In this document: positions 1-8,320 of the stretch, piece by piece
Layout: every line of letters begins with the position of its first letter
How positions within the stretch are numbered: the stretch's first letter is position 1
DNA from: Pseudomonas sp. WS 5079
GTDB lineage: Bacteria > Pseudomonadota > Gammaproteobacteria > Pseudomonadales > Pseudomonadaceae
Direction of reading: 5' to 3'
Length of the DNA stretch: 64,000 nucleotides
NCBI RefSeq assembly: GCF_012985465.1
Contig: NZ_JAAQWN010000008.1
Coordinates: 286,451 to 350,450 of the forward strand
Notes under the pieces: model-generated
The model's database searches: none
What the model saw: the letters and a program-made list of their open reading frames with translations, nothing else
What the model was told of the DNA's origin: nothing
Translations under genes and position numbers: made by a program

Positions 1-825
1 CAACAGGTAGAACGCTACCGCATTCAAGCATGTCACACCGATGCCGATAATCACGCTACGCCGGTGTAAGGTCAAAAGTTCGCGAACCGGAGCGTGGGTC
101 GCGCATTCCTTGGCCTCGAGGCGTTTTTCCATCTCTAGAAATTTGGGTGTGTCTTGCAAACTCATACGGATGTAACGCCCGACTAGACCGAACGGCGCCG
201 CCAGCAGGAAGGGCAAACGCCAGCCCCAACTGTGCAGATCCTCAACGCTCATCCACGAATGCAAACCGGCCACGAACACTGCGCCGAACAACAAGCCGGC
301 AGCAGTACTCGCCGGCACGATGCTGGTATACAAACCGCGTTTACCCTCAGGGGCATACTCGGCCAGAAAGGCTGATGCCCCAGCGTACTCTCCGGAAGCG
401 GAAAAGCCCTGAAACAAGCGGATTAGTAACAACAGAGCGGGTGCCCACAGACCAATATGGTTGTAAGTCGGCAGGATACCGATGCAGAAGGTCGAGATTG
501 ACATGATCAGAATCGACCAGGACAACGCGCTGCGCCGCCCGTACTTGTCTCCGAAGTGACCCCAGACTAGCCCTCCCAGCGGGCGAACGAAAAACGACAG
601 CGCAAACACCGCGAAGGTTGCCAGCAGCCCGGTCGCCTTGTCGGTCTGCGGAAAAAACGTCAGTGCAATCACGGTTGCCAAATAGCCGTAGGCCGCGTAG
701 TCGAACCATTCGACGAAGTTGCCCATGAAGCTGGCACTGGCCGCGCGCCGCAGTGCCTTGCGCTCGGAAATCCGTTCAAGCTGCTGTTCCAGGATCGGCG
801 TCAGACTTGCGTTTTGGGTGCTCAT
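1..825 (-). CDS. MFS metabolite:H+ symporter, ProP-like (partial)
   Basis: This is the N-terminal 275 residues of an inner-membrane major facilitator transporter that runs off the left edge. The translation starts MSTQNASLTP and shows the typical metabolite:H+ symporter entry NFVEWFDYAAYGYLA, then the loop 2-3 signature GHFGDKYGRR, a RLFQGFSASGEYAG segment and a long loop before TM7. Members of this family take up betaine, proline, ketoglutarate or similar small solutes with protons. GGAGG lies 7 bases before the ATG. It follows creatinase on the same strand but behind a terminator, so it probably has its own promoter. The neighbour suggests creatine, betaine or a breakdown product as substrate; this is inference. 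Confidence 0.9.
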   Translation of the reverse strand, partial: MSTQNASLTPILEQQLERISERKALRRAASASFMGNFVEWFDYAAYGYLATVIALTFFPQTDKATGLLATFAVFALSFFVRPLGGLVWGHFGDKYGRRSALSWSILIMSISTFCIGILPTYNHIGLWAPALLLLIRLFQGFSASGEYAGASAFLAEYAPEGKRGLYTSIVPASTAAGLLFGAVFVAGLHSWMSVEDLHSWGWRLPFLLAAPFGLVGRYIRMSLQDTPKFLEMEKRLEAKECATHAPVRELLTLHRRSVIIGIGVTCLNAVAFYLL

Positions 826-947
826 TGCGCACCTCCGGGGGTAGAGGTGCTGTTATCGGAATGAAGAGGCAACGCTGTATCGCTACCAGAAGCGGTATGG
901 AAATTGAACTGCTTCGAGCCCGTGGCCGGAATCGTGACGTAGTACAT
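822..947 (-). CDS. Possible 41-aa leader ORF coupled to the MFS gene
   Basis: A 41-codon frame (MYYVTIPATGSKQF... ending TPGGAQ) has a GAGGG ribosome-binding site about 6 bases before its ATG. Its TGA overlaps the ATG of the MFS gene (CAATGA), an arrangement typical of translational coupling. I recognise no family. It could be a leader peptide or a small protein; the ribosome-binding site and the overlap are the only support. Confidence 0.4.
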   Translation of the reverse strand: MYYVTIPATGSKQFNFHTASGSDTALPLHSDNSTSTPGGAQ

Positions 948-1080
948 GACAAATACCCTCTATTGTTTTACTTGGCAGGGTTAAGGGTCAGTAAATGATG
1001 CGCGATATTATCGTGCACGCGTTGGTTTTTCCGGTTTAACTCAGCCGCCGGGACGGTATTTCCTATACTTTTACTATTAA

Positions 1081-1116
1081 CAAAAGAAAACGCCGCACAG
1101 GTTCACTGTGCGGCGC
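1081..1116 (-). terminator. Rho-independent terminator after creatinase
   Basis: On the minus strand a 10-bp stem (CGCCGCACAG pairing with CTGTGCGGCG, short loop) is followed by TTTTCTTTTG. It sits directly after the creatinase stop codon and separates it from the MFS gene. Confidence 0.85.
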
Positions 1117-1122
1117 CTAATC

Positions 1123-2334
1123 TCACTTCTTGATGATGTTATGTTCCGGGCCATACGGGAATTTGGTGATGTTTTCCCCGCCCTGCTCGTTGACGATCAA
1201 TATGTCATGTTCGCGGTAACCGCCCGCGCCCGGAAGGCCTTCAGGCAGCATGATCATCGGTTCAATGGAAACCACCATCCCCGGCTCCAGTACCGTGTCA
1301 ATGTCTTCGCGCAGTTCCAACCCAGCTTCGCGGCCGTAGTAATGGCTCAGTGTACCGAAGGAGTGGCCGTAGCCGAAGGTGCGGTATTGCAGCAGATCGT
1401 GCTCAAGGAAAATCTCGTTGAGTTGCAGAGCGATATCGCAGCAGCGCATGCCCGGCTTGATTAGTTTCAGGCCGGCCTCGTGCACTTTAACGTTCACTTC
1501 CCACAAACGGAGATGCTCGTCGGAGCAATGGTCCAGGAACATTGTGCGTTCCAGCGCAGTGTAATAACCAGCGATCATCGGGAAGCAATTGAGGCTCAGG
1601 ATGTCGCCCTTGTTAACCTTGCGCGAGGTCACCGGGTTATGAGCACCGTCGGTGTTGATGCCAGACTGGAACCAGGTCCAAGTGTCCATCAGTTCGGAGT
1701 CCGGGAAGGTGCGGGCAATTTCGCGCACCATCGCCTGGGTAGCGTGCAAGGCGACTTCATACTCCGGCACCTGATCACGCAAGGCTTCCACGACTGCTGC
1801 GCCACCGATGTCTGCCACGCGGGCACCATGACGGATGATTTCATGCTCTTCGGCGGATTTGATCATGCGCATACGCATGCAAGGTGCACCGATATCCACC
1901 AGTTCGGCCTGCGGGTAACGACTGGCAAGTTTGTCGCGATTGAGCAGGTTCAGATGGTCAAATTCGATGCCAATGCGTCCAGCTTTCGGCAAAGCTTGCT
2001 GAATCGCGACGAAATAATTATCGCGCTGCCAGTCTGTGTAAATGATGTTCTCAGTGCCCACGGTGCGGCGCCAAGGCTGACCGCCATCGATGTTGGCGCT
2101 GATGGTAACGGCACTGTCTTGGGTAACGACCAGCGCGTACGGGCGACCGAAAGAGCAAAACAGGAAATCGCTGTAGTAGTTGATGTTGTGATAGGACGTG
2201 AATACTGCCGCATCAATATTGTTTTGCGCTAGATACGCTCGCAATTTGGCCTGTCGATTGGCGTACTCCTGAACCGAAAACGTCGATTTTACTTTTTCGC
2301 CGTTCTTGATCTGGATCGTTTTAGGCATTTGCAT
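1123..2334 (-). CDS. Creatinase (creatine amidinohydrolase)
   Basis: This 403-residue protein hydrolyses creatine to sarcosine and urea in the cytoplasm (pita-bread fold of the M24 family, no metal). It aligns without gaps to the well-known Pseudomonas putida enzyme. The residues that bind the carboxylate (Phe62, Arg64, Arg335), the catalytic His232, Glu262 and Glu358, and His376 are all present. A longer upstream frame exists, but MQMPKT at 2334 matches the family start and has AAGGA about 7 bases upstream. It is the first gene of its transcript and ends in a strong terminator. The degraded stretch upstream holds no other complete gene. Confidence 0.95.
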   Translation of the reverse strand: MQMPKTIQIKNGEKVKSTFSVQEYANRQAKLRAYLAQNNIDAAVFTSYHNINYYSDFLFCSFGRPYALVVTQDSAVTISANIDGGQPWRRTVGTENIIYTDWQRDNYFVAIQQALPKAGRIGIEFDHLNLLNRDKLASRYPQAELVDIGAPCMRMRMIKSAEEHEIIRHGARVADIGGAAVVEALRDQVPEYEVALHATQAMVREIARTFPDSELMDTWTWFQSGINTDGAHNPVTSRKVNKGDILSLNCFPMIAGYYTALERTMFLDHCSDEHLRLWEVNVKVHEAGLKLIKPGMRCCDIALQLNEIFLEHDLLQYRTFGYGHSFGTLSHYYGREAGLELREDIDTVLEPGMVVSIEPMIMLPEGLPGAGGYREHDILIVNEQGGENITKFPYGPEHNIIKK

Positions 2335-3333
2335 GTCATTTATCCTTGTCGTTGATTGAGCGACATAAGACGCCACTCTGGCTGGCCGCTGAACATCATT
2401 CGAACAGATGCGAACTAGGATTTTTTGTGCGAATCCGACCTGTAATTGGCCAGACCCGCTATTTTCGAAGGCGAACTCAGGCCTAATCAAAAAAAGTGCT
2501 CCACAGCGCGACGTTTTGGATGGCATACGTCCATCAACACTCAGCACGTCGCGCGTGAGGCTGCGACGGACAGGTTGTGCGGGCTATTCGACGCCAGGGG
2601 ACGCCAGTCAAATCTCAGGCAACTACGTCATCATCTCGATACGTCGAGCTAGCTTGGAAAAGGCAAAATGTCTGGAGGTCGGTAATTGAACGTCGCCGAT
2701 TTGTGACGTCAGCTTGGCTGATTTCGCGTGCGCCTTGATTAGTGAATTGCAACATCATCAGCCGCACTGACGCCAGATATAGATAGCACTACTTCCAGCA
2801 GACAGGCCTATCGGAGTTATGCGCGCCCAGCTGCCCACCATCATGACTTTGCCTTGTGGAGTAACATCAGACTACAGATTATTACGTAGGCGCCTGGAGC
2901 GGACAGGATCAAACATTAGCAGGCCGCCTGACCGCTAGCCTGTAGGGGTCTGCCAAGTGCAGCGTATTTGCGCTGTTATCGGTGATCAGAGCGAAAAAGC
3001 GCTTGAGTTCCGAGTAGCCCAACACATCTCAGATGTGCAGACCGGCTTCCAGAATGGGCGATGGATGCGATTCATTAGCGGATATCATGATATTAACGAT
3101 AACATCCTTGCCGAGGCAGATCTTCATGCTAGCCCGATCAATCTCAGGATAAGGGTATGGCCACGGTGGTAGAGAGATTACCGAAACAAGCTTGGCGATG
3201 GATAATTTCGGTCTAGAAGTAAATAACATTGATATGCGAACGGTTGAGCACTTTCGAATCGGCCACACAAAACACCCAGGGCTCTGTCTCTTAAATCTAC
3301 ATCGATAAGCCACTTCATAACGGTTATCTGGAA
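2335..3333. other. Gene-poor stretch, probably decayed DNA
   Basis: I can support no intact gene here. The frames present lack ribosome-binding sites and family features. Around 2950-3060 on the minus strand a stop-interrupted stretch (DVLGYSELKRFF after EAGLHI) faintly recalls the second helix-turn-helix of AraC proteins. That would fit the missing C-terminus of the regulator fragment just downstream on that strand, but the match is weak. The promoter of the creatinase gene must lie near 2340-2450. Confidence 0.4.
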
Positions 3334-3942
3334 TTAAGTTCGGACCTGAGGGATCGTACCACTTGCGCCTAGTTTAACTGCCAGATTCTTTTCAACTTCT
3401 AACATCATGTATCCCCCATACTCTTGTGCTAGAAATTCGCACATGAGCCCTTGAACAGCTTGGCGGCCAATACATGTTAGGCGTCCACGGTCGACACAGA
3501 ATGGCGCGGTGACAAACTTGATGTCTTTGTAAATACCGAGGTGCTGGGAGTATCCTATTTCAGGAAGGCTGCAACGAAAACCATTTAGCGCGCCACTCAT
3601 TGCCAACAACCAGCCCGCACCGCCGAAGGCCCCCAGATCAACAGGCTCGGTGCTCCAATGGTCCAGCCGCTGCCTGATATCATCGTAATCCGTATCGGAA
3701 TGTATATTCTCGGCGGTACACAGGATCAACACATTAAATAACTGCGCATGGTCCAGCCGAGTAGTTTCAGTAGCTATGCCGCTGCTTGCGTTAAGCGTGC
3801 CCCCTTCTAAACTGAGAATTTGCCATTCACAAAGCTGAAAGCCTGCTACATGATTAGCGGATCGTAGTGGCTGTATAGCATTCGCTAATGAATATAGGTC
3901 AAACCCCTCAGTGAGCAAGAACCCAACTTTCACAATATCCAA
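3334..3942 (-). CDS. GlxA/CdhR-type regulator fragment lacking its AraC HTH domain
   Basis: The roughly 200-residue product is the DJ-1/PfpI-like amidotransferase-fold domain found at the N-terminus of GlxA, CdhR and GbdR regulators. It has the entry VKVGFLLTEGFDLYSLANAIQPLR, the elbow region GGAGWLLAMSGALNGFRC, and the domain end GRQAVQGLMCEFLAQEYG. Full members are 310-370 residues with a C-terminal AraC helix-turn-helix; here a stop comes right after the linker. The start is uncertain: TTG at 3942 has GGAGG upstream, and a GTG at 3966 is also open. It lies downstream of the ABC operon on the same strand. It is either a pseudogene or a sensor domain without DNA-binding ability. Confidence 0.6.
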   Translation of the reverse strand: MDIVKVGFLLTEGFDLYSLANAIQPLRSANHVAGFQLCEWQILSLEGGTLNASSGIATETTRLDHAQLFNVLILCTAENIHSDTDYDDIRQRLDHWSTEPVDLGAFGGAGWLLAMSGALNGFRCSLPEIGYSQHLGIYKDIKFVTAPFCVDRGRLTCIGRQAVQGLMCEFLAQEYGGYMMLEVEKNLAVKLGASGTIPQVRT

Positions 3943-4093
3943 GTCACCTCCAGGAAATCTAGGCACTTTTCTGCATCCTCGGAACCATGCTCAAACGCGA
4001 CACCGCACAATATAACATTTAGCAACTAATATTTCTGGAAAGAGATCAGACGATAGCTTGATCACAAAGTAAGACCATTGATGTAAATGCAAT

Positions 4094-4891
4094 TCAATTT
4101 ACACTGCCACCATTCTGCCGCTCATTCCATGACGTAAGGAACTGAAGTAAGCGAGGGCTGGTAGGAGCCCCAAATATCTGGCTAGGAGGTCCCTGTTCCT
4201 CTACGCGACCATCAGCGAGAAAGACGACTTTATCCGATACCTTTGCCGCGAATCCCATCTCATGCGTCACGATGACTAATGTCATACCTTCACTCGCCAC
4301 GTCCTTAATGACATTGAGCACCTCTCCTACTAATTCGGGGTCTAAAGCTGAGGTAGGCTCGTCAAAGAGCATAATGCTGGGTTCCATCGCCAACGCTCTG
4401 GCTATTGCCACCCGTTGCTGTTGACCTCCGGAGAGTTGACTCGGGTAGCTTGAAGCCTTATGAGCGAGACCGACCTTTTCAAGCTGGGCCTCCGCCATCG
4501 CATATGCCGCAAGTTTCGGCATTTTTTTTACAAGCCTCAAGGGGGTGGCAATATTATCAAGAACACGCATATGTGGCCATAGATTGAACTGTTGAAAAAC
4601 CATGCACACCTTGCGAAGCGAACTCTGGATTATGTTTTCGGGCAATTGGTACAAACCTCCAGTAACAGAGCTTCCGTAACCAATAAGGCGGTTATTTACC
4701 AGTACCTCACCACCGTCATATTCTTCAAGAAAATTTATACATCTCAGCAACGTTGATTTACCAGATCCAGAACCTCCGATGATGCTAACCACCTCGCCTT
4801 TCGCGACGGTGAGTGAAATGCCTTTGAGCACTTCATGTTGACCATAGCTTTTTTGCAAATCACGAATTTCTATAGCGTATGAATTGGACAT
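4094..4891 (-). CDS. Polar amino-acid ABC importer, ATP-binding subunit
   Basis: This 265-residue protein energises uptake of an amino-acid-like solute from the cytoplasmic side (GlnQ/HisP family). It shows Walker A GGSGSGKST near residue 39, Q-loop VFQQFNLWPH, signature LSGGQQQRVAIARAL, Walker B IMLFDEPTSALD and switch histidine in VTHEMGF. It is the last gene of the four-gene transporter operon, 8 bases after the permease stop, with GAGG before the ATG. The substrate cannot be read from the ATPase. The flanking creatinase paralogue and LysR gene suggest a guanidino or amidino compound; this is inference. Confidence 0.93.
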   Translation of the reverse strand: MSNSYAIEIRDLQKSYGQHEVLKGISLTVAKGEVVSIIGGSGSGKSTLLRCINFLEEYDGGEVLVNNRLIGYGSSVTGGLYQLPENIIQSSLRKVCMVFQQFNLWPHMRVLDNIATPLRLVKKMPKLAAYAMAEAQLEKVGLAHKASSYPSQLSGGQQQRVAIARALAMEPSIMLFDEPTSALDPELVGEVLNVIKDVASEGMTLVIVTHEMGFAAKVSDKVVFLADGRVEEQGPPSQIFGAPTSPRLLQFLTSWNERQNGGSVN

Positions 4892-4899
4892 GCATAACC

Positions 4900-5559
4900 T
4901 CAGCGCTGCAGATAATTTTTAAAATACCGCTCAGCTCTGGAACCAATGCCAGCTAGTACAATGGCAATAGCCCAATACGTCAACGCCAATATCGTATATG
5001 GCTCCAGCATGGAGTAGCTCTGAACAGCAATTGTCATCGCCACGTTAGTTAACTCAGCGACTGTTATAATCGACAAAACAGACGACTCCTTTAGTAGAAT
5101 TATCGTCTGCCCGACGACTGCTGGTACGCACCGAGCCATCATCTGCGGCCACAGCACAACGCGAAATACCTGGGTACCTGTCAGTCCCAGATCTCTTGCA
5201 GCTTCGAGTTGACCTTGTGGAATTGACTCACGTCCGGCACGAAATATCTCTGCAAAATAGGCTGCACCATACAACCCTAGACCTATCAATCCTACGGTTT
5301 CTGCAGTCCATTCAATACCTATGTATGGTCCCCCATAGAAAACCAAAAATAATTGTAGAAGAAGCGGCGTACCCCGAAAAACATTTAAATACAGCTGGTA
5401 TAAAAAGGCAAATGGCTTGTTATCAGGCTTGTATAAACTCTGTAACACCAAGCCCAAAACCATCCCCAGCGCAATTCCCCCGATACTCATTTTCAGCGTA
5501 ACGCAAATCCCAGCTAGGATTGAGCCACCGTACTCGTCAAACAGACCAATGCCGATCAA
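4900..5559 (-). CDS. Polar amino-acid ABC importer, permease subunit 2
   Basis: This inner-membrane permease of the HisMQ/GlnP family has about five membrane segments. The EAA loop EAARDLGLTGTQVFRVVLWPQ docks on the ATPase, and the family's N-terminal RGTPLLLQLFLVFYGGP motif is present. The start is probably TTG at 5559, placed 5 bases after AGGAGG; the GTG at 5565 leaves no room for a ribosome-binding site. The gene begins within about 10 bases of the previous permease stop, so the two are likely co-translated as a heterodimer. Confidence 0.9.
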   Translation of the reverse strand: MIGIGLFDEYGGSILAGICVTLKMSIGGIALGMVLGLVLQSLYKPDNKPFAFLYQLYLNVFRGTPLLLQLFLVFYGGPYIGIEWTAETVGLIGLGLYGAAYFAEIFRAGRESIPQGQLEAARDLGLTGTQVFRVVLWPQMMARCVPAVVGQTIILLKESSVLSIITVAELTNVAMTIAVQSYSMLEPYTILALTYWAIAIVLAGIGSRAERYFKNYLQR

Positions 5560-5568
5560 AGGCACCTC

Positions 5569-6219
5569 CTACGCAATTTTTAGCCTAGCTTCCAGCCAGT
5601 TACCCACCCGTCCAGTCGCCATTGTTAGAGCCAAGTAAAGCAGCCCGGTCACGATAAAGAATTCGATGGGGCGGTAGGTAGTTGAGGCAAGGGTTTGAGC
5701 TGTCCTCATAAGCTCATGTACAGCGACAGCAGAAATCAATGAGGAATTTTTAATGATATCGATAGTTTCGTTTACAAGAGCAGGCAACATGGCCTTCAAC
5801 ACTTGAGGTGTTTTAATATAAATCAATGCTTGCCAGCGCGACAGACCAAGATCTCTGGCCGCCTCAGTTTGACCGTATGGCAGAAGCTGGAAACCGGAGC
5901 GCAATATTTCACCTTGGAAGGCTCCACTGTTCAAAGTTAATGCGACAATCGCGGCCGCCAGTGGAGGTAAACTTATTCCGATAGAAGGTAGTGCATAAAA
6001 CACTAGAACAAGCTGTACCAACAAAGGCGTGCCTCGAAAGAAGCTTACATAAACAGCGCAAAACATCCGGAGCCACCTACGCTCACTCATCAGACCAAGA
6101 CAAACAGCCCAGCCCATCACCAGCCCTAACGCAATAGCGGTCAAAGATACCCATAGTGTGGTAAATAGGCCTGCCAAAAGCTGTGGCAAATAGTGGGCTG
6201 TAGCTGTTAAATCAAACAT
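5569..6219 (-). CDS. Polar amino-acid ABC importer, permease subunit 1
   Basis: This 216-residue permease of the HisMQ family forms the membrane channel with the neighbouring permease. It has the RGTPLLVQLVLVFYALP motif and the EAA loop EAARDLGLSRWQALIYIKTPQ. It follows the binding-protein gene by 30 bases in the same operon. The two permeases differ enough to be distinct subunits rather than a recent duplication. Confidence 0.92.
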   Translation of the reverse strand: MFDLTATAHYLPQLLAGLFTTLWVSLTAIALGLVMGWAVCLGLMSERRWLRMFCAVYVSFFRGTPLLVQLVLVFYALPSIGISLPPLAAAIVALTLNSGAFQGEILRSGFQLLPYGQTEAARDLGLSRWQALIYIKTPQVLKAMLPALVNETIDIIKNSSLISAVAVHELMRTAQTLASTTYRPIEFFIVTGLLYLALTMATGRVGNWLEARLKIA

Positions 6220-6249
6220 ACCTAATTTTCCCGATTAGCATTACTGCAT

Positions 6250-7101
6250 TCAGTTTATCGGTGCTGGAACAGCATCAGTAGGTAGAGGCATTTCGAAGCC
6301 GAACCATTTGCGCTGAAGTTTGGCTAACTCACCGCTTGCGTTCAGCTTTGCAATACCGTCACTAAAGAATTTAACAAGAGAGGCGCTGTCAGCATCTTTA
6401 CGACCGGCCCACGCATAGTATGTCGGCGGTCCGAAGGGAGGCTGTACAATTTCAAATACATCTCCACGCTCCTTGATTAAAGGCGCGAGATTGGGTAGGG
6501 ATTGAACGACTGCATCGACACGACGGGAGGCCAAAGCCGCATAAGCCTCATTATAGTCCATAAATGCCTTGATTTCTTTCACGCCCGAGTTCTTCGTCGG
6601 CTGTAGTACAGTCCGCTCATACTCCTTGAGCACGTCGATTTGTGGTGCCCCGGCTTGACTTCCTACTACCATGCCAATCAAATCTTCGGCACTATTGATC
6701 CGGGCGTCTCCTTTACGCTTCAATACTGCCACACTAGCAGTGGAGAAAGGCAAGGTAAAAGCAAAACTTTCTGCGCGCGCCTTAGTTATAGTAAGTGACG
6801 TGGCTACGAAGTCGAATCTTTTGCTGGATAATCCAGGAAGTATGCCCTGAAATGGAACATCTAATTGTTTAAGTTTAACCCCGGGCAAATCAAGCATAAT
6901 CGCGTCGAGTAAGTCTTTCCCGTACCCGACAATTTTACCGTCCTCGATCATCTCAAAAGGCGCATAACGTGCTTCGGTTGCGACGACAATCTCGCCACGC
7001 CCCTTGATGTCAGAAAGTAAATCAGCCTTAGCCTCAACAGCTGCAAAGGACACTAAAGTGCCAACTAACAATGGGGTCAGCAGCGAGTACAGTGGTCTCA
7101 T
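6250..7101 (-). CDS. Polar amino-acid ABC importer, periplasmic binding protein
   Basis: This is a family 3 extracellular solute-binding protein, 283 residues from the chosen ATG. It has a Sec signal peptide (MRPLYSLLTPLLVGTLVSFAAVEAKA) and then the classic REIVVATEARYAPFE-type opening GEIVVATEARYAPFEMIEDGKIVGYGKDL. Further conserved parts are DFVATSLTITKARAESFAFTLPF and the C-terminal LQRKWFG. An upstream in-frame ATG would spoil the signal peptide; AAAGGA lies about 8 bases before the ATG at 7101. It is the promoter-proximal gene of the importer operon, transcribed away from the LysR gene, which probably controls it. Confidence 0.93.
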   Translation of the reverse strand: MRPLYSLLTPLLVGTLVSFAAVEAKADLLSDIKGRGEIVVATEARYAPFEMIEDGKIVGYGKDLLDAIMLDLPGVKLKQLDVPFQGILPGLSSKRFDFVATSLTITKARAESFAFTLPFSTASVAVLKRKGDARINSAEDLIGMVVGSQAGAPQIDVLKEYERTVLQPTKNSGVKEIKAFMDYNEAYAALASRRVDAVVQSLPNLAPLIKERGDVFEIVQPPFGPPTYYAWAGRKDADSASLVKFFSDGIAKLNASGELAKLQRKWFGFEMPLPTDAVPAPIN

Positions 7102-7211
7102 GACGCGATCCTTTCGATGAGTTACGAGTAGAAGTGGGCGAACCGGTTGGCGTTCACACAGCATGTCCACAACCGAAATCATGAACAAACGGCTATTTTT
7201 AACGTCGACTC

Positions 7212-7243
7212 ATTAGGTTTACTAATGTCGGCATGACTCATGC
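7212..7243. promoter_or_regulatory. Twin dyads between the ABC operon and LysR gene
   Basis: Two dyads stand side by side: ATTAG-N5-CTAAT (7212-7226), which has the T-N11-A form of a LysR-type box, and the perfect palindrome GCATGACTCATGC (7231-7243). They lie about 37 bases upstream of the LysR start and about 110 upstream of the binding-protein start. That is where a LysR autoregulator and activator usually binds. Confidence 0.5.
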
Positions 7244-7279
7244 TTGTACCGGTAAAATCCCAACAGCTGGAGCCTCGTC

Positions 7280-8206
7280 ATGTCTCGTGCCCTACCTTCT
7301 CTTGAGGGATTGCGCTACTTCGATGCTGCTGCACGGCACTTGAGCTTCACTCGCGCATCAAAAGACCTGTTCCTTACACAAAGCGCTGTAAGCCAGAAGA
7401 TTCAAGCGCTTGAGCAGGAACTGGGCTATGAGCTTTTTTATCGCCTGCCTCGGGGTTTGAGGCTTACGCAACGCGGTGAACGCTTGCACGTCGGAGTCGA
7501 CCAAGCGTTGAGGCTTTTAGGAATGACTTTGCACCAAATTGGAGATGAAGAGCTAAGTGGCACGCTAAAAGTGCGCGTTATGCCCTCCTTCGCTAGCAAG
7601 TGGTTGCTGCCGCGGATGCCATCCTTCAATCAAGCCTACCCTGGCATACAGTTGGAGGTAGAAGCGGATCTGAGTACCCCTAATTTCAATAGCGACGGCG
7701 TCGACTTGGCAATCAGCTGCGCTTGGACTGACAATGCCAAACTCTCTCAGCTACACCTATTCGATGACCTCGTTTATCCAGTAGCCAGCGCGGATTTGTT
7801 GGCACGAGTAGAAATCAAAGATTATGGTGATTTGTGCCAGACAATCTTGTTACATGACTCTATGCCTCACGCTGCCTACAGCACCAACTGGGACGCTTTT
7901 TTCTCCCGGCACAGCCGCTACGATATCAATACCCGTGGAGGCTGCTCATTTTCACGGGCAGACCTTGTGTTGCAGGCGGCTTGTGATGGTCAGGGGGTCG
8001 CGTTAATGCGGCATTCGCTGTGTGCAAAAGAGATAGCAAACGGTACCTTGGTCAGGCCGTTCCCTGAGGTAATGCAAGATGGCCAAGTATGGCTAGTGCA
8101 CCCCAGCATTCATGAAGACCGCCCTCGGGTTCAGGCGCTAAAGAAGTGGATCAAGAGCGAGGTGGAGCAGCATCTGTCGCAGCGGCGCTTGAACCTGGGC
8201 AGCTAG
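7280..8206 (+). CDS. LysR-family regulator, GcvA-like
   Basis: This 308-residue DNA-binding regulator has an N-terminal winged helix-turn-helix (residues 5-62: LPSLEGLRYFDAAARHLSFTRASKDL, then TQSAVSQKIQALEQELGYELFYR). A C-terminal effector domain of the GcvA type follows. It is transcribed divergently from the importer operon and is followed in the same direction by the creatinase-like gene, so it probably controls both in response to the imported compound or its product. Confidence 0.93.
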   Translation: MSRALPSLEGLRYFDAAARHLSFTRASKDLFLTQSAVSQKIQALEQELGYELFYRLPRGLRLTQRGERLHVGVDQALRLLGMTLHQIGDEELSGTLKVRVMPSFASKWLLPRMPSFNQAYPGIQLEVEADLSTPNFNSDGVDLAISCAWTDNAKLSQLHLFDDLVYPVASADLLARVEIKDYGDLCQTILLHDSMPHAAYSTNWDAFFSRHSRYDINTRGGCSFSRADLVLQAACDGQGVALMRHSLCAKEIANGTLVRPFPEVMQDGQVWLVHPSIHEDRPRVQALKKWIKSEVEQHLSQRRLNLGS

Positions 8207-8274
8207 ATATCTGTCTCAGCCATAAGCTCTGCTAATAGTACGGAATTAAAAATCGTCATTTGTTCCTATTGGGC

Positions 8275-8303
8275 GTGAAGGAGATGCTACGCGCTGCCTT
8301 CAC
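8275..8303. promoter_or_regulatory. Inverted repeat before the second creatinase-like gene
   Basis: GTGAAGG (8275-8281) and CCTTCAC (8297-8303) form a 7-bp dyad with a 15-base centre, 18 bases before the start codon. It may be an operator or an mRNA hairpin close to the ribosome-binding site AGGA. Confidence 0.3.
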
Positions 8304-8320
8304 TAGACAGGAACCTCGGC

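Noticed and set aside
1480..2232. 250-codon open frame on the plus strand
   Set aside because: It is the complement shadow of the creatinase gene; no ribosome-binding site or protein-like composition.
2950..3060. AraC-like helix-turn-helix remnant
   Set aside because: Only a short stop-interrupted stretch resembles it; too weak to call as a gene part.
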